Positions 8,246-16,674 of a stretch of 45,509 nucleotides of DNA are shown piece after piece. Source of the DNA: UBA1426 sp052034085 (lineage in GTDB: Bacteria > Bacillota > Clostridia > Peptostreptococcales > Anaerovoracaceae). The position numbers and the translations under genes are program-made. The notes under the pieces are model-generated. The model had not been told where the DNA came from. It did no database searches and saw only the letters and a list, made by a program, of their open reading frames with translations. Each line of letters opens with the position of its first letter. Positions within the stretch are counted from its first letter, which is position 1. The DNA lies in NCBI GenBank assembly GCA_052034085.1, contig JBPOJA010000008.1:1-45509 (forward strand), in the 5' to 3' direction.

Positions 8246-8707
8246 ATGATGGTAAAAAAATATAACCTGGCTTTTTATGTTGCCCTGGCGGTAATGGCGA
8301 TTGTCCTTGTTTTGATCGTCCCTGTGTGTAAAAATAGCGGCGGGGAAAAAGATGCTGCTTCTCCCGGGGAAGAACTGGCAATTGAGGGAAAGGATTACAG
8401 TTTTATCCTTGATGCTGCGCTTCTTGAAACCATGAGTGAACTTAAACAGAACAGCCTGGTGGTTTTCAGCCAGAAAGTCAAAACCTGACGTGGAACTTAT
8501 ACTGAAGTTTCAGTAGACTACATGTCCAATTATGATGAGAAAAGCCATAAACCCCTAAGCAGCATGGAACTGTACGAGGCGGAAGGAATTACCATTTATG
8601 CAGAACCGGGACTGAAAGTGATAAAAAGCCCAATCAACATATGGATTGAGCGTGGTTTATCTTATGAGAGATTGAGGGTTGACGGACTCAGGGCCAAAGC
8701 CTTTTGA
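8246..8707 (+). CDS. Probable membrane-anchored selenoprotein read through one in-frame UGA
   Basis: An ATG at 8246 with GGAGAGGTGA upstream opens a frame that meets TGA at 8486-8488 and then stays open in the same frame for 72 codons to TGA at 8705. Read through, it gives 153 residues: an N-terminal membrane anchor (residues about 6-25), then a small alpha/beta domain with Sec at position 81 (QKVKT-U-RGTYTEV). The C-terminal part (EAEGITIYAEPGL, then INIWIERGL, then LRVDGL) recalls small HesB-like proteins with a conserved Cys or Sec. A hairpin fitting a bacterial SECIS starts 11 bases after the UGA. selA, selB and tRNA-Sec lie in this window. The alternative is a gene with a nonsense mutation. 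The family match is from memory and unconfirmed; the function is unknown. Confidence 0.65.
8486..8515 (+). promoter_or_regulatory. Candidate bacterial SECIS element with its UGA codon
   Basis: The UGA (8486-8488) is followed by TACTGA (8500-8505), loop AGTT (8506-8509) and TCAGTA (8510-8515), a perfect 6-bp stem. The loop begins 17 bases after the UGA, within the usual 16-37 range, and has a G in its second position as SelB-binding loops do. The stem is A/T-rich, so its stability is modest. Confidence 0.5.
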
Positions 8708-9625
8708 TTATTTCCTGTAATCTATATCGTATTTCTCCCTCAGTTCGGTTATGCGTGTATTATACTCTTCTCTGATTTTCATCTGCTTGAGCATTTCCAG
8801 AAGATCATCCTTAACAGCCTCGAAGGGCTCCATTTCTTCGATCCGGTTAAGCGATTCTATGATGTGATAGCCAAATTCCGTTTCTACTATGTCGCTTAAT
8901 TCTCCCGGTTTCAGTGCAAATGCGGCATCCTCAAACTCCTGAACCATCTGGCCTCTGCCGAAGGTCCCCAGATTTCCGCCCTCAGCGGCAGACGGGCAGG
9001 TGCTGTACTCTTTGGCCAGCTCTGCAAAATCTTCACCGGCTTTAAGCCTTCCCAACAGATCTTCAGCCAAATCCCTGTTTTCAACAAGAATATGCCTTGC
9101 TTCCACTTCGTCTTTTGCAAAATACTGTGGATTTTCTTCATAATATGTTCTGGCTTCTTCTTCAGTGGTTTCCGGCGTAGCCAAAGCCAGTTCATCATAA
9201 AACAGCTTGCTGTAGTACTGCTGCAAATAAATTGTCTTTATGAACTCGTCTGTGATTTTGTGCTCTTTCATGTATGAAGCAGCTACATCCTGCTCGGCCA
9301 CCTGCTTAACGAAATCCTCCGCTTCTTTGACTACATTTTCCGGCATTACAAAGCCATCTTCGTCGTATTTGTTTATAACAACATAAATGTTAATATATTC
9401 CTCCAGAATCAGGTCGCGAATATGACTCAGGTTCTCTTCTCCAAGGGCCTCCAGATCCATACCCTGCATAAAACCATAGAAATACATAAACTGATTAAGC
9501 TGATCCTCGCTGATTTCCTTTTCCCCGACTGATGCCATTATTTTGCTTTCCTTCTCGCCACAGGCTGTGAATGTGACCAGCATGGTCATCAACAGGAGAG
9601 CAATAACTATTCTTTTGAAATTCAT
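8708..9625 (-). CDS. prsA: Peptidylprolyl isomerase lipoprotein (PrsA/SurA-like foldase)
   Basis: The 305-residue protein has a lipoprotein signal (MNFKRIVIALLLMTMLVTFTAC, lipobox ending at Cys22), a SurA-N-like helical part, and a parvulin domain near residues 175-265. That domain has ARHILVEN, GGNLGTFGRGQM, FEDAAFALKPGELSD and FGYHIIE. It would sit on the outer face of the membrane and help exported proteins fold. AAAAAGGAGA precedes the ATG. It follows mfd by 25 bases with no terminator, so it is probably co-transcribed. Its stop codon directly abuts the stop of the convergent candidate selenoprotein gene. Confidence 0.9.
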   Translation of the reverse strand: MNFKRIVIALLLMTMLVTFTACGEKESKIMASVGEKEISEDQLNQFMYFYGFMQGMDLEALGEENLSHIRDLILEEYINIYVVINKYDEDGFVMPENVVKEAEDFVKQVAEQDVAASYMKEHKITDEFIKTIYLQQYYSKLFYDELALATPETTEEEARTYYEENPQYFAKDEVEARHILVENRDLAEDLLGRLKAGEDFAELAKEYSTCPSAAEGGNLGTFGRGQMVQEFEDAAFALKPGELSDIVETEFGYHIIESLNRIEEMEPFEAVKDDLLEMLKQMKIREEYNTRITELREKYDIDYRK

Positions 9626-9650
9626 GATATATCTCCTTTTTGTTCAATCG

Positions 9651-12600
9651 CTAAATTATACTTTGCGATTGAAGTTTTGTCAAAATATCTATAGCTTTTT
9701 CCAGGTTGTTTTCCCTCTTGCTCTGTAGCCTGATGAAGGGTTGCCGGCCGCCATGGATAAACAGGTTTTCCCCGTACTCTTGGGCCAGCAGGCCAATTTT
9801 TTCAGGGCTGAGTGAATTTGCACCATTAAAATCCAGAACAAGTCTTCCCAGTTCCGTGCGAACCCTTTTTATGCCTGCCTTCAAAGCCAGGGAACGGATC
9901 AGGGCCGCATCGATAAGATTCAGGGTTTCCTCAGGAACTGAACCGAATCTATCGTTAAACTCGTCTATAATATCTCTTTTATCCTCTTCATCTTCGATAG
10001 CGGCTATCCGTTTATACATATGAAGTTTTGTGGTTTCATCAGCCACATAGTCTGAAGAAATGTAAGCCTCAATGGGTAGCTCAATACTCACCTCATGCAG
10101 TTCTTCTGCTTCTCCATCTTCTCCCCCGTTCGTGTCAAAATTACCGGATGCGTTCCCGGATATTTTTCTTATGGCTTCTTCGACCAGTTTGACATACAGC
10201 TCGTAACCTATCATAAGCATATGGCCGTGCTGTTCCAGGCCCAGAAGGTTTCCTGCGCCTCTGATTTCAAGATCTCTCATGGCAATATGAAAACCCGCCC
10301 CAAATTCTGTAAACTCCCTTATGGCCCTCAACCTTTTTTCCGCAATTTCCGTGAGCACTTTATTTTTTTGATACATAAGATAAGCGTAGGCCATGCGGCT
10401 GGAACGACCTACTCTGCCTCTCAGCTGATAAAGCTGAGACAGGCCGAATCTGTCTGCATCCAGAATAATCATGGTATTAGCGTTGGGAATGTCCAGCCCT
10501 GATTCGACAATGCTGGTGGAAACCAGTACATTGATCTGATTATCAACAAATTTGAGCATGTTGTCTTCCATAAGCCTCTCATCCATGCGGCCATGGCTGA
10601 CTCCAATCCTGGCATCGGGCACAAGTTCCTGAATATGTGCCGCCACTCTCTGTATGCCGCTTATCCTGTTGAAAACCACAAAGACCTGACCTCCCCTGTC
10701 CAGCTCCCGCATGATAACCTGTCTTAGAGTTTCATCCTCCTGTTCCATAACATAAGTCTGTACAGGATACCGGTCTGCCGGGGGATCTTCTATAAGGCTC
10801 ATATCCCTGATGCCCACCAGCGACATGTGCAGTGTTCTTGGTATGGGGGTTGCCGAAATCGCAAGCACATCTACATTTTTTCTCAGCTTTTTTATGGCTT
10901 CTTTATGCTGAACGCCAAATCTCTGCTCTTCATCTATAATCAGCAACCCAAGATCTTTAAATTCGATATCTCCCGACAGGAGCCTGTGAGTTCCAACAAC
11001 AAAATCCACCTCGCCGGTTTTCAGTTTTCTCACTATTTCCCTTTGAGCACTTTCGCTACGGAAACGGGACAACATTTCAGTTTTAACCGGATAATTTTCA
11101 AAACGACTCACGAAAGTATTGTAATGCTGATTCGCCAGAAGTGTTGTGGGCACCAGCATGGCGGCCTGTTTCCCATCGTTGAGGCATTTAAAGACTGCTC
11201 TTGCTGCAACCTCTGTTTTTCCATAGCCCACATCTCCGCAAAGAAGTCTGTCCATGGGCAGACTTTTTTCCATATCCCTTTTTATTTCTCTTATGCTGCG
11301 GAGCTGGTCTTCTGTTTCCTCATAAGGAAACATGTCTTCAAATTCCCTCTGCCATGGGCTGTCCTTTGAAAAAGCATAGCCTTTCTCCATTTTTCTTTCA
11401 GCCGACAGAGCCAGCAACTCTTTTGCTACATCCTGAACAGCGGCCTTTACTCTCTGCTTAGTCCTCTCCCACTCCCCTCCTGTGAGTTTGTTCAGCTTAG
11501 GCTTTGCACCTTCGGAACCCATATACTTCTGGACCATCTCCATCTGGTCCACGGGAATGTACAAAACATCCTCGCCGGCATACTGAATTTTTACATAATC
11601 TTTTTTGTAGCCATGCACATCCAGCTGTACAACTCCGGTAAATTTGCCTATTCCATGGTTTTCGTGGACTACATAGTCGCCTTTTTTTATGTCTGTAAAT
11701 GCTTTGATACTTCTTTTTTCATGGTCTTCGTCTTTGCGGCGCTTTTTCTTTTTTATTCTCAGGAAAATGTCTGTGTCCGATATAATTGAAAGTTTTTCAT
11801 CAGTAAACTCCATGCCTGTGGAAATGCCGGCCAGCTCAAGCTCAACCTTTTCTCCCTTAGGGAATCTGGCCAGAAAATCCTTCATGTTGTCAATTCGCTC
11901 TTTCGTGGAACAGGCTATTATAATCCGGAACTTTGCATTCACCAGCCTTTTAATTTCCTCTTCCAGAAAATCCATCCGTCCGTTAAATGCCATAGCCTGC
12001 CTTGAACTTAAGGTCAGGTTGGCAGCGACTTTTCCCATAGCTGAAAGGGGCTTCAGAAACGGCAGCAGAGCAAAAACAGCTTTTCCCTTACCGGTAATAT
12101 CAGCCAGAAATTCATTTTCCATTCTGTCAGGATCATCTATTATAAATATTCCGTCTTCAGCCAAATAGTCACCATATTTTTCAGTTTTCCCGTAAACCAG
12201 GTTGAGATGCTCTTCGAACAGCTGCAGGTTCGTTCCGGTTTCTGCACTTTCCACAAGGCTGTCTCTTTCCGGCGATGCCTCCATTCCTGCCAGTATTTTT
12301 TCCACTATTTCAGCCGTCTGTTCTTCGCTTCGCAAAAATAGCCTGGCAGGATAAATAGCTATCTCCTTGACATTTGCCCTGGAGCGCTGGCTGAGGGCAT
12401 CAAAATACCTGAGCGAATCAATCTCCACATCGAAAAGTTCTATTCTTACTGCGTCATCTGTATGTGGCGGGAAAACATCGATTATCCCTCCTCTGAGCGC
12501 CCATTGCCCTTTGGCCTCCACCATATCCCTGCGCTCATACCCCATATAGGTCAATTGTTTTTTGATATCTTCAATGTCTATTCTTTCTCCCAATCGCAAA

Positions 12601-13007
12601 TTCAGCACAGAGTCCCTGAAGACGCACAAAGGAGGAAGTGACTTTTTGAAACTTTCGAAAGATCCCACAACTATGCATTTTTCTCCTTTAGCGAGGGCTA
12701 TAAGGATTTTTATTTCATCAATGAGATTTTCCTGGCTTTTGGCCTGGAATGCCAGATGCATGGCTTTCTCCTCAGGCAGCAAACAGACCGGCATTTTAGT
12801 AAATGCCCTGATATCTTCAGCCATTTTTTCTGCCTTTTCATAGCTGCTGCTCACGACCAATGATTGGGAATTTCTTTCAGCAGAAAGCAGACCTGCAACT
12901 GCTGCCGATCTGCTTTCACTCACACCTGATATATATACTGTTCCTTTGGCGCTTCTGCCCTGGTGCTTCAGGGCCTGAAACCTGCCATATGCACTTAAAT
13001 CAATCAT
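9651..13007 (-). CDS. mfd: Transcription-repair coupling factor Mfd
   Basis: The 1118-residue protein has the standard Mfd domain order. A UvrB-like N-terminal module comes first, then the RNA-polymerase-interacting CarD-like domain starting near KKGDYVVHENHGIGKF. The RecG-like translocase follows (Walker A GDVGYGKTE, motif II IIDEEQRFG, SATPIPRT), and the C-terminal TRCF domain ends the protein. It displaces RNA polymerase stalled at lesions and recruits UvrA. The ATG overlaps the pth stop codon by 8 bases, indicating translational coupling. Order pth-mfd is the same as in B. subtilis. No anomalies seen. Confidence 0.97.
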   Translation of the reverse strand: MIDLSAYGRFQALKHQGRSAKGTVYISGVSESRSAAVAGLLSAERNSQSLVVSSSYEKAEKMAEDIRAFTKMPVCLLPEEKAMHLAFQAKSQENLIDEIKILIALAKGEKCIVVGSFESFKKSLPPLCVFRDSVLNLRLGERIDIEDIKKQLTYMGYERRDMVEAKGQWALRGGIIDVFPPHTDDAVRIELFDVEIDSLRYFDALSQRSRANVKEIAIYPARLFLRSEEQTAEIVEKILAGMEASPERDSLVESAETGTNLQLFEEHLNLVYGKTEKYGDYLAEDGIFIIDDPDRMENEFLADITGKGKAVFALLPFLKPLSAMGKVAANLTLSSRQAMAFNGRMDFLEEEIKRLVNAKFRIIIACSTKERIDNMKDFLARFPKGEKVELELAGISTGMEFTDEKLSIISDTDIFLRIKKKKRRKDEDHEKRSIKAFTDIKKGDYVVHENHGIGKFTGVVQLDVHGYKKDYVKIQYAGEDVLYIPVDQMEMVQKYMGSEGAKPKLNKLTGGEWERTKQRVKAAVQDVAKELLALSAERKMEKGYAFSKDSPWQREFEDMFPYEETEDQLRSIREIKRDMEKSLPMDRLLCGDVGYGKTEVAARAVFKCLNDGKQAAMLVPTTLLANQHYNTFVSRFENYPVKTEMLSRFRSESAQREIVRKLKTGEVDFVVGTHRLLSGDIEFKDLGLLIIDEEQRFGVQHKEAIKKLRKNVDVLAISATPIPRTLHMSLVGIRDMSLIEDPPADRYPVQTYVMEQEDETLRQVIMRELDRGGQVFVVFNRISGIQRVAAHIQELVPDARIGVSHGRMDERLMEDNMLKFVDNQINVLVSTSIVESGLDIPNANTMIILDADRFGLSQLYQLRGRVGRSSRMAYAYLMYQKNKVLTEIAEKRLRAIREFTEFGAGFHIAMRDLEIRGAGNLLGLEQHGHMLMIGYELYVKLVEEAIRKISGNASGNFDTNGGEDGEAEELHEVSIELPIEAYISSDYVADETTKLHMYKRIAAIEDEEDKRDIIDEFNDRFGSVPEETLNLIDAALIRSLALKAGIKRVRTELGRLVLDFNGANSLSPEKIGLLAQEYGENLFIHGGRQPFIRLQSKRENNLEKAIDILTKLQSQSII

Positions 13008-13575
13008 TTTCCCCTTCTTTGGTGTTGAAGGTATTCATGGCTTTTACAAGCCCCTCTTCGATAATGGTTTCCAGAGCCACCACAGCCTTCAAAATAGTAT
13101 CCTCCATCAGCTGTTTTTCCTCTTTTCTGAAACCGCCAATGACATAATCCCTTAGGCTTGCCTTTCTCTCGCCACCAATTCCTATACGAAGCCTGGGAAA
13201 GTCGTCTCTTCCCAGGTCATAAATAATCGAACGCATACCATTGTGAGTACCTGCGCTCCCCGACGGTCTGATTCTCAGCCTGCCCATGGGAATATCAATA
13301 TCGTCATAAACAACGATGAATTTTTCAATCTCAGGCTTATAAAAACTGAAAACTTCACGCAGAGACTGGCCTGACAAATTCATGTAGGTCTGCGGCTTAA
13401 CAAGCAAAACTCTCTGGTCGAAAATTCTGCCTTCTCCCACAAGAGCTTTGTGCTTGATTTTATTAATCTTAATCTGATGTTTTTCAGCCAGCTGGTCCAG
13501 GGTGATGAAACCCACATTGTGCCTTGTGTTTTCATAGCGTCTTCCCGGATTGCCAAGGCCTGCAATTACATACAT
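13000..13575 (-). CDS. pth: Peptidyl-tRNA hydrolase
   Basis: The 191-residue protein shows the family motifs: GLGNPGRRYENTRHNVGF with the catalytic His at position 19, KPQTYMNLSG, and VVYDDIDIPMGRLRIRPSGSAGTHNGMRSI. It releases peptides from dropped-off peptidyl-tRNAs so the tRNA can be recycled. AAGGAT lies just ahead of the ATG. It starts four bases after prs and overlaps mfd by 8 bases, in an operon order conserved across Bacillota. Length is typical. Confidence 0.96.
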   Translation of the reverse strand: MYVIAGLGNPGRRYENTRHNVGFITLDQLAEKHQIKINKIKHKALVGEGRIFDQRVLLVKPQTYMNLSGQSLREVFSFYKPEIEKFIVVYDDIDIPMGRLRIRPSGSAGTHNGMRSIIYDLGRDDFPRLRIGIGGERKASLRDYVIGGFRKEEKQLMEDTILKAVVALETIIEEGLVKAMNTFNTKEGEND

Positions 13576-13579
13576 ATCC

Positions 13580-14530
13580 TTAATCGAAGAGCCTGCTTAT
13601 GGAATCGTTGGTAAATATCCGGATCATAGCCTCTGCGAACATGGGCGCAACAGACAAGACCCTGATTTTTTCGATGCGTTTTTCTTCAGGAATGGGGATT
13701 GTATTCAGAAGTATCATCTCTGTAATTGCCGACTCCTGTATCCTTTCAATGGCAGGCCCCGAAAGTACCGCATGGGTGGCACATGCGTAAACATCCTTTG
13801 CTCCCAGCTCCTTCAGGGCATTGGCGGCGTTTGTTATGGTCCCTGCCGTATCGATTATATCATCTACCATAAGTGCAGTTTTGCCTTCTATATCTCCTAT
13901 AATATTCATGATTTCAGAAACATTGGCCTTGGGCCTTCTTTTATCGACAATGGCAATGGGTGCATCCAGCGGATGAGCCATATTTCTTGCCCTGCCCACA
14001 CTGCCGTGGTCCGGCGAAACCACAACCAGGTCGTCCAGCCTCATTTCTTTGAAATGCTTGACTAAAATGGGCATACCAAGAAGGTGGTCAACGGGAATAT
14101 TGAAATAGCCCTGAATCTGAGCTGCATGCAAATCCATTGTAACAACCCTGTCAGCGCCGGCGGAACTGATGAGATCAGCGACCAGTTTCGCTGTGATGGG
14201 GTCTCTTGCCTTAGCCTTCCGGTCCTGTCTGGCATACCCGTAATAAGGTATGACGGCATTTATTCTACCGGCCGAAGCCCTCTTCATGGCATCTATCATT
14301 ATCAGAAGTTCCATCAGATTGTCATTTACGGGATCACATGTGGATTGGATAATATACGTATCTATACCCCTTACAGTTTCCCACAGATTCACCGATACTT
14401 CCCCGTCACTGAATTTTCCCACAGTGGAGCGGCCCAAAGTTTTTCCCATTATGGAAACTATTTCTTCTGCCAGTTCCGGATTGGAATTGCCTGTAAAAAC
14501 CTTAAACTCTGAAAATGCTCCTTCTTTCAT
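13580..14530 (-). CDS. prs: Ribose-phosphate pyrophosphokinase (PRPP synthetase)
   Basis: The 316-residue class I enzyme makes PRPP from ribose 5-phosphate and ATP. It has the flexible-loop region YYGYARQDRKAKARDPITAK, DLHAAQIQGYFNIPVDHL, and the PRPP-binding loop MVDDIIDTAGT near residue 220. PRPP feeds purine, pyrimidine, histidine and NAD synthesis and is also the effector of PurR, encoded nearby. Its start overlaps the upstream acetyltransferase gene by four bases (ATGA), the order found in B. subtilis (gcaD-prs). Confidence 0.97.
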   Translation of the reverse strand: MKEGAFSEFKVFTGNSNPELAEEIVSIMGKTLGRSTVGKFSDGEVSVNLWETVRGIDTYIIQSTCDPVNDNLMELLIMIDAMKRASAGRINAVIPYYGYARQDRKAKARDPITAKLVADLISSAGADRVVTMDLHAAQIQGYFNIPVDHLLGMPILVKHFKEMRLDDLVVVSPDHGSVGRARNMAHPLDAPIAIVDKRRPKANVSEIMNIIGDIEGKTALMVDDIIDTAGTITNAANALKELGAKDVYACATHAVLSGPAIERIQESAITEMILLNTIPIPEEKRIEKIRVLSVAPMFAEAMIRIFTNDSISRLFD

Positions 14531-15246
14531 TTTTTGAGTCCCTTTCTTCTTTTAACCCAGCCGTGAATTATTTCGGCCCTTGCTCTACCGACACCCAACG
14601 CTCCCTCCGGCAAATCTTTTGTTAGTGTGGTTCCGGCAGCCACGTAAGCTTCTTTTTCAACTGTAACCGGTGCAATCAGATTCACATTGCATCCGATAAA
14701 GGCGTCATCTTTGACCGTAGTTCTGTGTTTAGCCAAACCATCATAATTGACAAAAACAACTCCGCAGCCCAGGTTGACCCTTTCTCCCACATCGCCGTCT
14801 CCCACATAAGTAAGGTGGGATATTTTGCTTCCCTCGCCTATAACGGAATTTTTTATCTCAACGAAATCGCCAATCCGCACATTCCGCCCTATATCGTTGC
14901 CGGGCCGTAAATTTGCGTATGGCCCCACTGAACTTCCCTCCCCTATGCGGTTTTCCACAATCCTGGAATTAAGCACTTTAACATTATTGCCAATCTCACT
15001 GTCAATTATTGTGGACCCGCTTCCAATCTGACAATCTTCTCCTACTTTGCTTTTGCCCTTTATGGTTACCCCGGGCTCGATGACGGTTCCTTTGCCGATG
15101 ATTACTTCTTCATCAATATATGCTGCCTTCCAGTCCACAAAAATAACGCCGGCTTGCAAATGACCGGCGACAATAGAAAGACGCCTTCTTTCCTTTTCTT
15201 CTTCTGCAGAAATGATGGCCTCTAAATTGTTTGCTTTTTCTTTCAT
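14527..15246 (-). CDS. Stand-alone GlmU-type glucosamine-1-phosphate acetyltransferase domain
   Basis: The 239-residue protein aligns to only the C-terminal half of GlmU (normally about 450 residues). It is a left-handed hexapeptide-repeat helix with LRPGNDIG (Arg), HLTYVGDGDVG (catalytic His) and NYDG conserved. The N-terminal uridylyltransferase half is missing, and there is no trace of it in the 140 bases upstream, which instead hold a promoter and the spoVG terminator. The protein should acetylate glucosamine 1-phosphate but could not make UDP-GlcNAc alone. A separate uridylyltransferase must exist elsewhere, or the enzyme has another sugar substrate. It heads the operon with prs, pth and mfd. 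Confidence 0.85.
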   Translation of the reverse strand: MKEKANNLEAIISAEEEKERRRLSIVAGHLQAGVIFVDWKAAYIDEEVIIGKGTVIEPGVTIKGKSKVGEDCQIGSGSTIIDSEIGNNVKVLNSRIVENRIGEGSSVGPYANLRPGNDIGRNVRIGDFVEIKNSVIGEGSKISHLTYVGDGDVGERVNLGCGVVFVNYDGLAKHRTTVKDDAFIGCNVNLIAPVTVEKEAYVAAGTTLTKDLPEGALGVGRARAEIIHGWVKRRKGLKK

Positions 15247-15277
15247 TTCAAATCCTTTTCCGCCTTAAGGCAAACCT

Positions 15278-15306
15278 ATTATACCACCTGGACCGGCTTT
15301 GGTAAA
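15278..15306 (-). promoter_or_regulatory. Promoter of the glmU'-prs-pth-mfd operon
   Basis: Minus-strand TTTACC (15301-15306), 17-base spacer, TGGTATAAT extended -10 (TATAAT at 15278-15283). It sits between the spoVG terminator and the acetyltransferase start; AAAAGGA lies before that ATG. Confidence 0.65.
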
Positions 15307-15321
15307 GTCTCTGCGGGTAGC

Positions 15322-15353
15322 AAAAATAAAGACACCTACGATAAATAGGTGCC
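15322..15353 (-). terminator. Rho-independent terminator of spoVG
   Basis: On the minus strand GGCACCTA pairs with TAGGTGTC (one G-T pair), loop TTTATCG, followed by TTTATTTTTG. It makes spoVG a single-gene transcript, separate from the prs operon. Confidence 0.8.
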
Positions 15354-15389
15354 TTGTGTTTTCAACAATCATCATACGATTTTGCAAGA

Positions 15390-15692
15390 CTATTCTTCTG
15401 CTGCTTCAGGTTTGACTTCCTCCGTCTCCTCCATTTCCTCAATAACCTTGTTATACTCTTCAAATATTGCGTCTTTAATTTTGTTCCTGGTCTCAGATGT
15501 CAGAGGATGGGCAATGTCGCGAAAATCTCCCTCTCCCATTTTTCTGCTTGGCATGGCTATGAACAGCCCGTTTTGTCCTTCGATGATTTTGATATCGTGA
15601 ACCACAAACTCCTCATCAAATGTGACTGATACCACTGCTCGCATCTTTCCATCATCGTTAACCTTGCGAATCCGCACGTCTGTAATCTGCAT
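15390..15692 (-). CDS. spoVG: Septation/sporulation regulator SpoVG
   Basis: From the ATG at 15692 the product is 100 residues beginning MQITDVRIRKVNDDGKMRAV. It contains the family hallmarks EEFVVHDIKII, NGLFIAMPSRKM and FRDIAHPLTSETR. SpoVG is a small site-specific DNA/RNA-binding regulator affecting septation, capsule and virulence genes. The acidic tail (EEMEETEEVKPEAAEE) is common. A GTG two codons upstream (15696-15698) could also be used, because the GGGTGG site lies close to both. It stands alone between promoter 15744-15772 and terminator 15322-15353. Confidence 0.96.
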   Translation of the reverse strand: MQITDVRIRKVNDDGKMRAVVSVTFDEEFVVHDIKIIEGQNGLFIAMPSRKMGEGDFRDIAHPLTSETRNKIKDAIFEEYNKVIEEMEETEEVKPEAAEE

Positions 15693-15743
15693 GAGCACAC
15701 CACCCTTTCACAAGTTGCTAAACTCCGTGATAATTGTAAGATT

Positions 15744-15772
15744 ATTATAACTATTCAAACAATTTTAATCAA
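15744..15772 (-). promoter_or_regulatory. Promoter of spoVG
   Basis: Minus-strand TTGATT (15767-15772), 17-base spacer, TATAAT (15744-15749). The -35 box overlaps the last codons of purR. I looked for the sigma-H type promoter used in B. subtilis and did not find a good AGGAWWW/GAAT pair at the right spacing. Confidence 0.6.
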
Positions 15773-16580
15773 GATGTAAATCTTCCGGTTTGATTATTTC
15801 TATGGTTTTACGCTCTTCATCTACTCTTCCAAGCTTAATAATGGGGAAAACATCTTCAACAACTTTCTTTTTTGGCTCCAGAGCCGCTATAACAACTCCC
15901 TTCCCTGCCACGGACACATCGAACTCAGCCAACACATCGATTATTCCCTTTATGCTGCCGCCGGCCCGCATAAAATCATCGATGATTATAGCTTTTCTGC
16001 CCGGCTCAACAGCTCTTTTTGCAAGAGACATTTTCTGTATCCTGTCGCTTGAGCCCGAAAAATAATTTATGCTGACTGTTGAGCCTTCAGACACACGGCT
16101 TTCCCTTCTCGCAATTACAAGGGGAAGATCCAGCATGTGGGCCACAAAAAAGGCAACCGGTATACCTTTTGTTTCAATTGTCACCACATAATCAGCTTCA
16201 CATGCATGAAATTTTTCTGCAAAAACCTGAGCCACCCGGAACATCAGATGGGAATCGCACATTAGATCCGATGTGTAGAGAAAACCTCCCCCGAGTATTC
16301 TGCTGCCTTCTGACATTCTGTCCGCCAGAGTATCAATAAGCGCGGCTTTTTTTTCCATGCTCAGGGCCGGGACATATTTCAGCCCTCCCCTGGCGCCGGC
16401 CACTGTTTCTATCGAACCTGCACCGGAAGAAGCAAAAATTCCCCTGGCTGTTGCCACATCTTCGCTTACTGTGGATTTTGCAGCGCCAAACAATGTGCAA
16501 AATTCTTTAAGAGAGAACAACCTGTTTGGATAGTCGGACAGGATTTTTATGATACTTCCCACTCTTTCAATCTTCTTCAT
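15765..16580 (-). CDS. purR: Purine operon repressor PurR
   Basis: The 271-residue protein has an N-terminal winged helix (RVGSIIKILSDYPNRLFSLKEF, then KSTVSEDV) and a type I phosphoribosyltransferase-like domain. The latter includes the PRPP-binding loop IIIDDFMRAGGSIKG near residue 200. PRPP binding relieves repression of purine genes. I take ATG 16580 because GGAGGTG (16584-16590) is correctly spaced for it; the in-frame GTG at 16584 is itself part of that site. No PurBox was seen in this window. Its promoter is divergent from that of murC. Confidence 0.95.
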   Translation of the reverse strand: MKKIERVGSIIKILSDYPNRLFSLKEFCTLFGAAKSTVSEDVATARGIFASSGAGSIETVAGARGGLKYVPALSMEKKAALIDTLADRMSEGSRILGGGFLYTSDLMCDSHLMFRVAQVFAEKFHACEADYVVTIETKGIPVAFFVAHMLDLPLVIARRESRVSEGSTVSINYFSGSSDRIQKMSLAKRAVEPGRKAIIIDDFMRAGGSIKGIIDVLAEFDVSVAGKGVVIAALEPKKKVVEDVFPIIKLGRVDEERKTIEIIKPEDLHLD

Positions 16581-16600
16581 ATGCACCTCCGATTGCTCCC

Positions 16601-16629
16601 ATAGTAGTTGCCTTTTATTTTCTTGTCAA
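16601..16629 (-). promoter_or_regulatory. Promoter of purR
   Basis: Minus-strand TTGACA (16624-16629), 17-base spacer, TACTAT (16601-16606). Its -35 box shares bases with the -35 box of the divergent murC promoter. Confidence 0.65.
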
Positions 16630-16653
16630 TATACAGCAGCAATGTGCTATAAT
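16623..16653 (+). promoter_or_regulatory. Promoter of murC
   Basis: TTGTCA (16623-16628), 19-base spacer, extended -10 TGCTATAAT (TATAAT at 16648-16653). It is followed by GGAGG and an ATG at 16675, which gives a leader of only about 15 bases. Confidence 0.6.
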
Positions 16654-16674
16654 TACCCCGTATGGAGGGAAAAG

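Noticed and set aside
15744..15790. Sigma-H promoter for spoVG as in B. subtilis
   Set aside because: A GAAT is present but no AGGAWWW at the proper distance; a sigma-A promoter explains the region better.
16549..16674. N-terminal extension of murC
   Set aside because: It overlaps the murC and purR promoters and the purR start; the residues are not Mur-like and ATG 16675 has GGAGG.
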